Shown piece after piece: positions 13,039 through 19,103 of a stretch of 23,658 nt of DNA (position 1 is the first letter of the stretch; every line of letters starts with the position of its first letter). The notes under the pieces are model-generated. The model had not been told where the DNA came from. It made no database searches and saw nothing but the letters and a program-made list of their open reading frames with translations. The stretch covers positions 1-23,658 of the forward strand of contig DITI01000010.1 in NCBI GenBank assembly GCA_002422765.1. The letters are read 5' to 3'. Source of the DNA: Candidatus Pacebacteria bacterium UBA6188. GTDB taxonomy: Bacteria; Patescibacteriota; Microgenomatia; UBA1400; PJMF01. Both the position numbers and the translations under genes were made by a program.

Positions 13039-13869
13039 TTAATTCTCTTTTTTTAAAAATTCTAAAACTCCAGCAGTTAATTGTTTTTTAGGGAAAATAA
13101 TTTTTTTATCTTTTTTAATAATAAGAGTTTTTGGAGAGCCAACAAAGATAAAAGTCGAATCTATTTTATTTTTTTTCAATTCTTGTTGCATTTTATAATC
13201 AGAAGAACTATCTCCAAAACAAAAAACTTTATCAGGAACAATTCCTTTTGTTTTTAGATATTCAAGAAACTTCTTTGTGGCCAAAGCTTTACCTGATTTT
13301 TTACTTTCAATATCTATAGCAATTCTTGTCTGGTCGATTCTAATTTCATGATTCAATTTATTATCTAAAATTAATTGCTTTATTTCTGTAGAAATTGATA
13401 ACTGAGCTTCTTGAAAATTTTTAAATGCCAGTCCATTTTTCCCATTGTTTGGAAGTTCTTCTATTGTCATCATGATTTTTTTACTTTTATCGATAAACAT
13501 CCAGGGATTAAATTTTTTTAATTCAACTAGACTTGCTATTTTTTGTTTGATTTTATTTGGAATAATCAAATCTTTATGCAAGTAAACTTCTTTTTTATGA
13601 GCAGAGTTATAAAAAATATCTACAGCTCCTTTTTCACAAGCAATAAATATTTGTTTTAAGAATTTTCTCTCTAATATTTTTTCCAGTGGAATTAAAATTT
13701 TTTCAGAAACAAATTCAAATGACCTGCCGGTGTTGAGACCTACAAAAAACCCTTGCTCTAATCTCTTTTTGATTTCTATTAAGAGCTGATCGAGTATGAT
13801 TTTTTCTTGGTTTCTCTCAAAGAGAACTCCATCAACATCAAAAAGATAAGCTTTGATTTCTTTTTTCAT
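13039..13869 (-). CDS. HAD hydrolase, subclass IIB-like (Cof/sucrose-phosphatase type)
   Basis: A 276-aa HAD protein. Motif I is YLFDVDGVLF (D11, D13), motif II is GLNTGRS, motif III is the K of KSGKALATKKFLEYL (about 218), and motif IV is VFCFGDSSSDYKM with the GDxxxD pair. The cap is a large alpha/beta insertion between motifs II and III, as in subclass IIB (Cof, trehalose- and mannosyl-3-phosphoglycerate phosphatases, phosphomannomutases). It probably dephosphorylates a sugar or sugar-like phosphate; the exact substrate is unknown. It starts within the stop of the preceding HAD gene (4-nt overlap), and AAGGA lies 9 nt upstream on the minus strand, one of the few Shine-Dalgarno matches in the window. 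It is the last gene of the MazG operon. It is notably AT- and Lys-rich. Confidence 0.85.
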   Translation of the reverse strand: MKKEIKAYLFDVDGVLFERNQEKIILDQLLIEIKKRLEQGFFVGLNTGRSFEFVSEKILIPLEKILERKFLKQIFIACEKGAVDIFYNSAHKKEVYLHKDLIIPNKIKQKIASLVELKKFNPWMFIDKSKKIMMTIEELPNNGKNGLAFKNFQEAQLSISTEIKQLILDNKLNHEIRIDQTRIAIDIESKKSGKALATKKFLEYLKTKGIVPDKVFCFGDSSSDYKMQQELKKNKIDSTFIFVGSPKTLIIKKDKKIIFPKKQLTAGVLEFLKKEN

Positions 13870-14486
13870 TTTAATAAATCCTTCAACTCCTTACTCGCCT
13901 TTTCTGGATTTTTATTATCATAGTGAAAAACTTGCCAGCCTATTTTTTGTGCAGCCAAAGTGTTTTCGAGTGAGTTATCAATGAATAAAATTTCTTCATT
14001 TTTAAACCCACTTTTTTTTGTGGCAAGCTCGAAAATTTCAGGATTTGGCTTTTGTTTTATGACTTGGCTTGAATCAATTGTCACATCCCAATCCAAATTG
14101 GGCAGTAAATTTGCTTGTTCAATCGCTTCCAACATGCGAGGATACATATTAGTTAATAGACCAACCTTAAATTTACTTTTAACGAGCTTTAAAACAGGCC
14201 AGATGCTAGGATTTGCCTGAAAACGGTTCACAAAATCATTCAACAAGGAATAATTTTTCGGCAATTCTATTTTAACTTTTTGCTTTATCTCTGGCATTAA
14301 TTTATCAACGTCTAAATCTAGGCAGATGCGATCTTTATGTTTCTGCCAGACTACTTCAAATTCTAGATCTTTTTCAGGGGTGATGCCTAGGTCACTTTTT
14401 AATTCTTGCCATTTATTTGTGTTAGAGAAATCCAGAATTAAAACTCCGCCCACATCAAAATAGATAAATTTTATTTTTTGATTCAT
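13866..14486 (-). CDS. HAD hydrolase, subclass IA-like
   Basis: A 206-aa protein. Motif I reads YFDVGGVLI: the nucleophile D11 is present but the second Asp is Gly, a variant found in several bacterial HAD-IA groups (DVGGV/DLGNV). Motif II is LLTNMYP, motif III KQKPNPEIF, and motif IV FIDNSLENTLAA, where the second acidic residue is Glu after Asn. A four-helix cap lies between motifs I and II. The second Asp is the general acid/base for phosphatases, so its loss raises the possibility of a slow, specialised or non-phosphatase role. The gene lies 6 nt after the HD-like gene and overlaps the next HAD gene by 4 nt, so the set is almost certainly one transcript. Confidence 0.82.
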   Translation of the reverse strand: MNQKIKFIYFDVGGVLILDFSNTNKWQELKSDLGITPEKDLEFEVVWQKHKDRICLDLDVDKLMPEIKQKVKIELPKNYSLLNDFVNRFQANPSIWPVLKLVKSKFKVGLLTNMYPRMLEAIEQANLLPNLDWDVTIDSSQVIKQKPNPEIFELATKKSGFKNEEILFIDNSLENTLAAQKIGWQVFHYDNKNPEKASKELKDLLK

Positions 14487-14492
14487 ATTTTT

Positions 14493-15587
14493 TTAAATAA
14501 TTTCTTGAGCAATCATTTCTTCAAAAACGGTTCTATAGAGAGAAATCAGCTGTGGCTGTTCTTTGTAATTGATTCTTAATTGAGTATGAATAAATTCCCA
14601 AGTTTTATTGCGAACAATTTGATGTTCTTCAATTCTAAACCTTGAACCAAAGGCATCGTATTTATCTAAAATTTCTAGAAAAGCAATTTTTCTAAGTAAG
14701 GATTCATCTGACAAGGTTGCCTCTAAATCTAGGCCTTTTGGCAAAACACCTTGGCTAAAATGATGAGCTAAAGCCAAATTAATCAGCGATTGGTCTGTGC
14801 CATTTTTACTTAGAAACCTCTCACCAAAAGTAATATGACTAGAGGTAAAAAAATTACCAATAGCTTGAGTTTTTGAATTTGCACCTAGTGATAATAAAAC
14901 AAATCTTTCAGCTTCAGTCAAAGTATAAATTTTTTCAGCTTGAATTCTCAACATTTCGTTTTGACCAGCAAGTTTTAAGGCAACCTGTTTGATCACATAT
15001 AAATAAAAATCGATTGGTTGTTGTTTAAACTCACCTCTTCGAAAAATACCAAAAATCTCTTTAGTGCCCAGTTGACGCAATAAATTCTTAATGTGAGCAG
15101 GCAATTTAGTTGGTCTAATTTCTTTGAGCCATTTTTTATGCACTTCTGAAAAAATAGCTTGAGAAAATAAGCGACTAATTACTAACTCTTCTGGTTGAGT
15201 TGGTGTTTTTGGTCCAGCTTTACCAATGTCGCTTAGTAAAATTGCTGAAAAAAGTTCTACTAGTTCTTGATCCTCCAATTGTAAAACATGTTTTACTTGT
15301 TCAGACCGAGCAAGCATTTGTTGGCCCATTTTTATTTCGTAAGCTAATTGACTGTCTTGCTTACCATTGGTTTTGAAGACTAGGGCTTGGTCTAAAATGG
15401 CTAACTGGTCTAAAACTGTTTCTGGATATTGGGTAAATTCCAAATCTAGCAAATCTCTGAGATTTTGATCCAAACTTAGACCTTCATCCTCTAGAATTTT
15501 TCTTAACTTTTCACGGATGAGCTTGCCATTTTTCTTGAGCAAATCAATCGAGTTGTCAGAGACCAAGTCTTTTTCAATCACAGGCAT
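14493..15587 (-). CDS. HD/HD-GYP-related protein with degenerate metal site
   Basis: A protein of 364 aa from the ATG at 15587. The open frame extends to a TTG at 15671 that would overlap the MazG gene by 41 nt; I prefer the ATG because the overlap would be unusually long. The residues below are numbered from that TTG. AILLSDIGKAG (143-153) matches the ALLHDIGK core of HD domains with the metal-binding His replaced by Ser. AHHFSQGVLPKGL (302-314) resembles the HHE-x-DGSGYP-x-GL signature of HD-GYP phosphodiesterases, and LEILDKYDAFGSRFR (332-346) resembles their late VADVYDAL-x-R motif. The order and spacing support an HD-GYP-like fold, but the lost His suggests weak or absent catalysis. It may act as a nucleotide sensor or binder. 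It sits between MazG and two HAD genes. Confidence 0.6.
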   Translation of the reverse strand: MPVIEKDLVSDNSIDLLKKNGKLIREKLRKILEDEGLSLDQNLRDLLDLEFTQYPETVLDQLAILDQALVFKTNGKQDSQLAYEIKMGQQMLARSEQVKHVLQLEDQELVELFSAILLSDIGKAGPKTPTQPEELVISRLFSQAIFSEVHKKWLKEIRPTKLPAHIKNLLRQLGTKEIFGIFRRGEFKQQPIDFYLYVIKQVALKLAGQNEMLRIQAEKIYTLTEAERFVLLSLGANSKTQAIGNFFTSSHITFGERFLSKNGTDQSLINLALAHHFSQGVLPKGLDLEATLSDESLLRKIAFLEILDKYDAFGSRFRIEEHQIVRNKTWEFIHTQLRINYKEQPQLISLYRTVFEEMIAQEII

Positions 15588-15630
15588 AAAAATAACACCA
15601 AAAACTGCAGTGGGCAGCAGATTTCTAAAC

Positions 15631-15963
15631 TTACTTTCTATCCATCTCAAATCTCTCGCGAGTAAAATCAATTTTGCGCTTGATGACTTTTTCTACATCG
15701 ATGTCTAATTCGACGCTTAGTAGAATTAATGAACCTAGAACATCGGCGAACTCATCTTCGAGGTTTTCTCTGGAAAATTTGGCGATTTTTGAATCGCGCT
15801 GGAGATTCATGCTGGTTAGAATTTCATCAGACAATTCACCTAATTCTTCCACCACTTTCATGGTGCGAGCAAAAACTCTTTGATTTTTGTCTTTTAGGGG
15901 CCAGTGTTGATTGAGAAAATCAGCAATTTCTTGATATTTAGCGACTAATTGTTTGATCTGCAT
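15631..15963 (-). CDS. MazG-like nucleotide pyrophosphohydrolase
   Basis: A 110-aa single-domain all-alpha NTP pyrophosphohydrolase. The metal-binding E-E-x-x-E motif is VVEELGELSDE (about 37-47), and the second pair E-x-x-D is LEDEFADVLGSL (about 68-79). The length matches the compact MazG-like family rather than two-domain MazG. It probably hydrolyses non-canonical or excess nucleoside triphosphates to monophosphates (house-cleaning). It is the first gene of an operon running through the HD-like protein and two HADs, which together could form a nucleotide-processing set (inference). Its promoter is supplied by repeat copy 2, with TATAAT ending 8 nt before the ATG, so its mRNA should be leaderless. 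Confidence 0.88.
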   Translation of the reverse strand: MQIKQLVAKYQEIADFLNQHWPLKDKNQRVFARTMKVVEELGELSDEILTSMNLQRDSKIAKFSRENLEDEFADVLGSLILLSVELDIDVEKVIKRKIDFTRERFEMDRK

Positions 15964-15964
15964 A

Positions 15965-16048
15965 GCTTGTATTATATTTCAGACCCTCCTTTTTCGCAAT
16001 TTATTGCGAAAAAGGAGCAGGTATGAAAGATGCTGTGCATATTTCAGA
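15965..16048 (-). repeat. Dispersed promoter-hairpin repeat, copy 2
   Basis: Homologous to 10266-10354, read on the minus strand. The hairpin here is CTCCTTTTTCGCAA paired with TTGCGAAAAAGGAG (15986-15999 and 16004-16017), a perfect 14-bp stem with a TTTA loop. The stem bases differ from copy 1 while pairing is kept. The downstream half keeps GGGTC-GAAATATAATA. The upstream end covers the RecQ stop codon (16044-16046), so the repeat either contributed the RecQ C-terminus or truncated it. Confidence 0.75.
15971..15999 (-). promoter_or_regulatory. MazG-operon promoter within repeat copy 2
   Basis: On the minus strand TTGCGA (15999-15994), 17 bp, TATAAT (15976-15971). The -35 lies in one arm of the repeat's hairpin, exactly as in copy 1. 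The ATG at 15963 is 8 nt past the -10. Confidence 0.7.
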
Positions 16049-17495
16049 TGGAAAGATGAACAGCATACCACTCTCCAATCCCAGGAATCTTTTGCAGATC
16101 AGAATTAGTCTTTGGTTCCAAGATGGCGATAAGTTCAATTTGTCTAATGGTTAGTAAATTGGCGATTGCTCCATACTGCAAATCTTTTAAATATTTTTGA
16201 TTTAGTTTTTCTAAATAAGTTTGTATTCTTAGCTCAGCTTCATTTAAATTAAGATTTCTTTCTAGACAGTGATAGCAATTTTGACAAAAAGACTGTGTTC
16301 CTGTTTGGCCAAAGTAATCACTGATCTTTTTTTGCAAGCAAGTCTGACTCAAAGAGTAGTCTTGCATGTTTTTTAATTTTTCAATTTCAACTTTTCTTCT
16401 AGGATCATCCTGATCTTGATAGTTTTGACTAATCATTTGAGCTTGAATGTTGAGGTCTTTGACTAAATAAAGCAGGTAGACATAGCTTGTTTCTCCATCG
16501 CGTCCAGCTCGACCTGCTTCTTGATAATAATTTTCTAAATTGGCAGAAACCTGATAGTGAATCACTACTTGCACGTCACTTTTATCAACTCCCATGCCAA
16601 AAGCATTAGTGGCAATCATAATTTTAGTTTTACCTTCTAGAAAATCGTTTTGACTTTTTATCCTTTGCTGTTTTTCTAGTCCACCATGATAAAAATCGAC
16701 TTTGTATTTATCTCTAAAATCATAATATTTAATTAGTCGCCAAAGTCTCTCGCACTCTACTCTAGTGGCGCAGTAAATAATTATATTTTCAGCTCGATGT
16801 TGTTTTAGAAGTTTGAAGAGGTAGACATTTTTAGTCCAAGTGTCATCGCAAATTAGATTGTGAAAAACTAGATTCTTTCTAAGAAAACCTTGTTGAAATA
16901 ATTCTGGATTTTCCAAGTGAAGATATTTTTTAATTTCCGCGATAGTGACTTTAGTAGCAGTCGCTGTAAAGGCTGCTAAAGCAATTTTTTTGTTTTTCTT
17001 TTTAATTTTTTCTATGAATTTTGGAATTTCATGGTAACTTGGACGAAACTGATGTCCCCACAAACTAATGCAGTGAGCTTCATCAATAATCACCGCAGAG
17101 ATCTCGATCGAGCTACATATTTCAATCAATTTAGCATTATTCAAACGTTCTGGAGCTAGATAAAACAATTTGTATTGCCCAGCGCTTAAATTTTGTAGGC
17201 GCCAACTTATTTCTTGCTTTGTCAAATTGCTACTAAGAAAACTCGCGCTAACTTGAGCTTTTTCTAAGTGGTCGACTTGATCCTGCATGAGGGAAATTAA
17301 AGGCGAGATAACTAAAGTTGTACCAGAGAAAATTAAGGCTGGAATTTGGAAACAAAGAGATTTGCCACCGCCAGTGGGTAAAATAGCTAAAACATCTTTT
17401 TTGGCTAAAATTGCCAAAACAATTTCTAACTGTCCTGGTCTAAATTTAGTGAAACCAAAGTAACGCTGGAGAGTAGCTTCAGCCAAAGCTTGCAC
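16044..17495 (-). CDS. recQ: RecQ-family ATP-dependent DNA helicase
   Basis: A protein of 483 aa from a GTG at 17495. Superfamily 2 helicase motifs: KFRPGQLEIVLAIL (motif 0), LPTGGGKSLCFQIPAL (Walker A), ISPLISLMQDQV (Ia), VIIDEAHCISLWGHQFRPSY (DEAH and aromatic loop), AAFTATAT (III), and AFGMGVDKSDVQVVIHY with QEAGRAGRDGE (V-VI). A zinc-binding cluster (SQTCLQKKISDYFG, then CQNCYHC) follows. The RQC winged helix seems to be missing; a short HRDC-like segment ends KIPGIGEWYAVHLSI, slightly shorter than a normal HRDC. It unwinds forks and recombination intermediates 3'-5'. The GTG start is chosen because an extended -10 (TGGTATAAA) ends 7 nt before it; a TTG one codon upstream is the alternative. 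The repeat copy 2 covers the stop. Confidence 0.92.
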   Translation of the reverse strand: MQALAEATLQRYFGFTKFRPGQLEIVLAILAKKDVLAILPTGGGKSLCFQIPALIFSGTTLVISPLISLMQDQVDHLEKAQVSASFLSSNLTKQEISWRLQNLSAGQYKLFYLAPERLNNAKLIEICSSIEISAVIIDEAHCISLWGHQFRPSYHEIPKFIEKIKKKNKKIALAAFTATATKVTIAEIKKYLHLENPELFQQGFLRKNLVFHNLICDDTWTKNVYLFKLLKQHRAENIIIYCATRVECERLWRLIKYYDFRDKYKVDFYHGGLEKQQRIKSQNDFLEGKTKIMIATNAFGMGVDKSDVQVVIHYQVSANLENYYQEAGRAGRDGETSYVYLLYLVKDLNIQAQMISQNYQDQDDPRRKVEIEKLKNMQDYSLSQTCLQKKISDYFGQTGTQSFCQNCYHCLERNLNLNEAELRIQTYLEKLNQKYLKDLQYGAIANLLTIRQIELIAILEPKTNSDLQKIPGIGEWYAVHLSI

Positions 17496-17501
17496 CAAGC
17501 T

Positions 17502-17510
17502 TTTATACCA
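17502..17510 (-). promoter_or_regulatory. Extended -10 promoter for recQ
   Basis: The minus strand reads TGG-TATAAA, ending 7 nt before the GTG at 17495. This decides the start codon in favour of GTG over the upstream TTG at 17498. Confidence 0.5.
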
Positions 17511-17534
17511 AAGCTAGTTTGCAAGAAAGCTGAC

Positions 17535-18314
17535 CTAAGCCAATTTGGCGAACATTTTTGCCATGAACTTTGGGAAAAGCCTGAACATTTCCGCAGCAGT
17601 TTTAAGCTTTGGTGGGCAAAAAATTCTTTCAGTACCAGTGTAGGCAATGTCGTAAATGGCTATGGAGACATCTTCAACAGGAATTGCTGGCATACTGCCT
17701 TCGCTTTTCTTGAGATCAACGTTGGCTTTATTGGGATCAAAGAATTCAGTTTGCACTGGGCCTGGATGTACAGTGGTGATCTTAATGTTATGTTTAGCCA
17801 CCTCTTGTCGCAGAACATTGGCAAAAGTAGTAATGCCCCATTTACTAGCACAATAAACTGACCAAGTGGGTAGATAAATGTAGCCAGCTAATGAGGAAGT
17901 AAAGATAATGTGACCGTAGCCTTGTTTAGCCATCATGGCAGCGGCTTTTTTGGCGACTAAAATCATGCCGATTACATTGACGTCAATGATTTGTTCGACT
18001 TCATCATCGCTTAGGGCAATAGCTTCTTTAACGTAACCAAGACCAGCGTTATTTAAAACTAAGTCTAAACTTTGAACTTCTTTTTCTAGGTAAGTAAAAA
18101 GTTTAGCAATATCTTCTTTTTTACCCAGATCAGCAGTAAAAGTGCTGACGCTGGCGCCCAGAGCCTTAACTTCTTCTGCAACCACATCGAGCTTAGCTTG
18201 ATTGCGAGCTACTAAAATTAAATGATTTTTTGCAGCCTCGCGTTTGGCGAATTCCAAGGCGACAGCTTTACCGATACCGCTAGAGGCTCCGGTGATGAGG
18301 ATATTTTTGGACAT
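17535..18314 (-). CDS. Short-chain dehydrogenase/reductase (SDR)
   Basis: A 259-aa classical SDR. The NAD(P)-binding TGASSGIG lies at 8-15, LVLNNAGLG holds the structural NNAG, FTSSLAGY carries the catalytic Ser, and YCASK at about 156-160 carries Tyr and Lys. HPGPVQTEFFDP is the usual post-catalytic PG motif. A basic residue after the glycine loop (VARNQAK) favours NADP(H). The C-terminus (LFPKFMAKMFAKLA) is amphipathic and could touch the membrane, as in SDRs acting on lipids (DltE/YqjQ-like proteins). The substrate is unknown. It lies 36 nt upstream of recQ on the same strand. The extended -10 TGTTATACT ends exactly 7 nt before the ATG, predicting a leaderless mRNA. Confidence 0.9.
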   Translation of the reverse strand: MSKNILITGASSGIGKAVALEFAKREAAKNHLILVARNQAKLDVVAEEVKALGASVSTFTADLGKKEDIAKLFTYLEKEVQSLDLVLNNAGLGYVKEAIALSDDEVEQIIDVNVIGMILVAKKAAAMMAKQGYGHIIFTSSLAGYIYLPTWSVYCASKWGITTFANVLRQEVAKHNIKITTVHPGPVQTEFFDPNKANVDLKKSEGSMPAIPVEDVSIAIYDIAYTGTERIFCPPKLKTAAEMFRLFPKFMAKMFAKLA

Positions 18315-18320
18315 ATTCTT

Positions 18321-18329
18321 AGTATAACA
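18321..18329 (-). promoter_or_regulatory. Extended -10 promoter giving a leaderless SDR mRNA
   Basis: The minus strand reads TGT-TATACT, identical to the element at 11644-11652, with the same 7-nt spacing to ATG. Confidence 0.6.
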
Positions 18330-18369
18330 GTACTAATGGTTAAGAAAAATATCCTTATAACTACATACA

Positions 18370-18378
18370 TGATATAAT
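18370..18378 (+). promoter_or_regulatory. Consensus extended -10 promoter for the receiver-domain gene
   Basis: TGA-TATAAT, the strongest class of -10 in the window. Its predicted start near 18385 gives a leader of about 40 nt, unlike all other operon-first genes here. It is divergent from the SDR promoter about 45 bp away. Confidence 0.6.
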
Positions 18379-18397
18379 ATAGGATACTACATGACTG

Positions 18398-18420
18398 GCT
18401 TCTTTCCTGTAAAAGGAGGC
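18398..18420 (+). promoter_or_regulatory. Hairpin sequestering the ribosome binding site of the receiver gene
   Basis: GCTTCTTT (18398-18405) can pair with AAGGAGGC (18413-18420) over 8 bp, including two G-U pairs, around a CCTGTAA loop. The 3' arm contains the complete Shine-Dalgarno GGAGG (18415-18419), 5 nt before the ATG at 18425. When folded, translation should be blocked, so opening of the hairpin by a ligand, RNA, temperature or ribosome could control expression. Confidence 0.55.
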
Positions 18421-18424
18421 TCCA

Positions 18425-18748
18425 ATGAAAAACATTCTACATGTAGAAGACCGCCAAGATTGGCAGTCAACGATTCGAGGCATTTTGGAAGACGAAGGTT
18501 ACAGTGTAATCTCTGTCGACTCGGTGTCGAAGGCTCGTGAGCACATTAACTGGGCGGATGTTATCATCTGCGACGGCAATTTAGAGTGGGAGCAAGCCGG
18601 TGACGGTTTCGCTCTGGCTCGAGAGCTCCACGATCAGGGCTACAAGGTCTTGGTTTTGGCAGCACGCAGTCGTGATAAAGACATCCCCTTCATTGCTAAA
18701 GGTTCTATCAGTAGTGAAGGACTGGTTAGTATGTTGGCTCGTCTCTAA
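18425..18748 (+). CDS. Stand-alone response-regulator receiver domain
   Basis: A 107-aa receiver (REC) domain with no output domain. The acidic pair is E8-D9 (HVEDRQ), the phospho-acceptor is D50 (VIICDGNLE) and the conserved Lys is K92 (FIAKGS). The switch Thr/Ser position is Ala (LVLAARS), and the domain is shorter than the usual 115-120 residues. It would be phosphorylated by a histidine kinase, none of which is in the window, and act by protein contact like CheY or Spo0F. It differs from neighbours in three ways: higher GC with G/C-ending codons, a full GGAGG ribosome binding site, and a 40-nt structured leader. A structured non-coding stretch follows directly. These suggest a horizontally acquired or specially regulated unit. 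Confidence 0.82.
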   Translation: MKNILHVEDRQDWQSTIRGILEDEGYSVISVDSVSKAREHINWADVIICDGNLEWEQAGDGFALARELHDQGYKVLVLAARSRDKDIPFIAKGSISSEGLVSMLARL

Positions 18749-18767
18749 ATGAGATGGGCAAACAGAT

Positions 18768-19093
18768 TCTGCTTATTCAATTCATTCTTAAGCCAGTCGG
18801 TGTAGGAAAGAATGAGCAGACGCAGCGGACAAAAATAACGTTTCCACATGACCAAAAGTCATGCCGCTGAGAAAAAAAAGTGATTCAAAAGATCACTCTT
18901 GGGGAAAAAATTACATCAAGGTTTTTCAACCTGAAATGTAATTCATTACTCGAGAAAATACGTAGTGACGTCACTCCAGATAGCAGGATTTGGAGGCTTG
19001 GTGAAAGTGGAAAATTAGCCAAGGTTGTGAGATTAAGATCTCACATAACGTCTTTCTAAGTTGTTAATTTTTAACTGTTTAGAAAGATGTTAT
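18768..19093 (+). ncRNA. Candidate structured RNA, about 330 nt with eight or more stem-loops
   Basis: No reading frame of note. Consecutive hairpins: TCTGC/GCAGA plus TCATTCTT/AAGAATGA (18768-18820); CAGCGG/CCGCTG enclosing CATGAC/GTCATG (18823-18869); AGTGAT/ATCACT (18879-18897); TTACAT/ATGTAA enclosing AGGTT/AACCT (18911-18941); the palindrome AGTGACGTCACT (18964-18975); CTCCAGAT/ATTTGGAG (18974-18995); CTTGG/CCAAG (18997-19023); GTGAGA/TCTCAC (19027-19044); and a 15-bp ATAACGTCTTTCTAA/TTAGAAAGATGTTAT enclosing GTTAA/TTAAC (19045-19093). In the seventh and last stems the one non-Watson-Crick position in each is G-U on the plus strand and would be C-A on the minus strand, favouring a plus-strand RNA, possibly the 3' part of the receiver-gene transcript. 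It does not match tmRNA, RNase P RNA or SRP RNA landmarks known to me. Confidence 0.5.
18872..18897 (-). terminator. Possible leftward terminator
   Basis: On the minus strand AGTGAT-CTTTTGA-ATCACT is followed by eight T residues. It could end transcripts coming from the ABC exporter gene about 200 nt upstream. The stem is short and AT-rich, so efficiency is uncertain. Confidence 0.4.
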
Positions 19094-19103
19094 CTAAAAG
19101 TAT

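Noticed and set aside
15588..15671. TTG-initiated longer form of the HD-like protein
   Set aside because: It would overlap mazG by 41 nt and needs a rare start; the ATG at 15587 is simpler, though the extension cannot be fully excluded.
18964..18975. AGTGACGTCACT palindrome as a specific transcription-factor operator
   Set aside because: It lies within a run of stem-loops far from any promoter, so an RNA-structure role is as likely; there is no second site.
18768..19093. tmRNA, RNase P RNA or SRP RNA as an identity for the structured region
   Set aside because: The landmarks I would expect are missing: no tRNA-like ends or tag reading frame, no GAGGAAAGTCC-type core, and no GGAAGCAGCC-type SRP loop.
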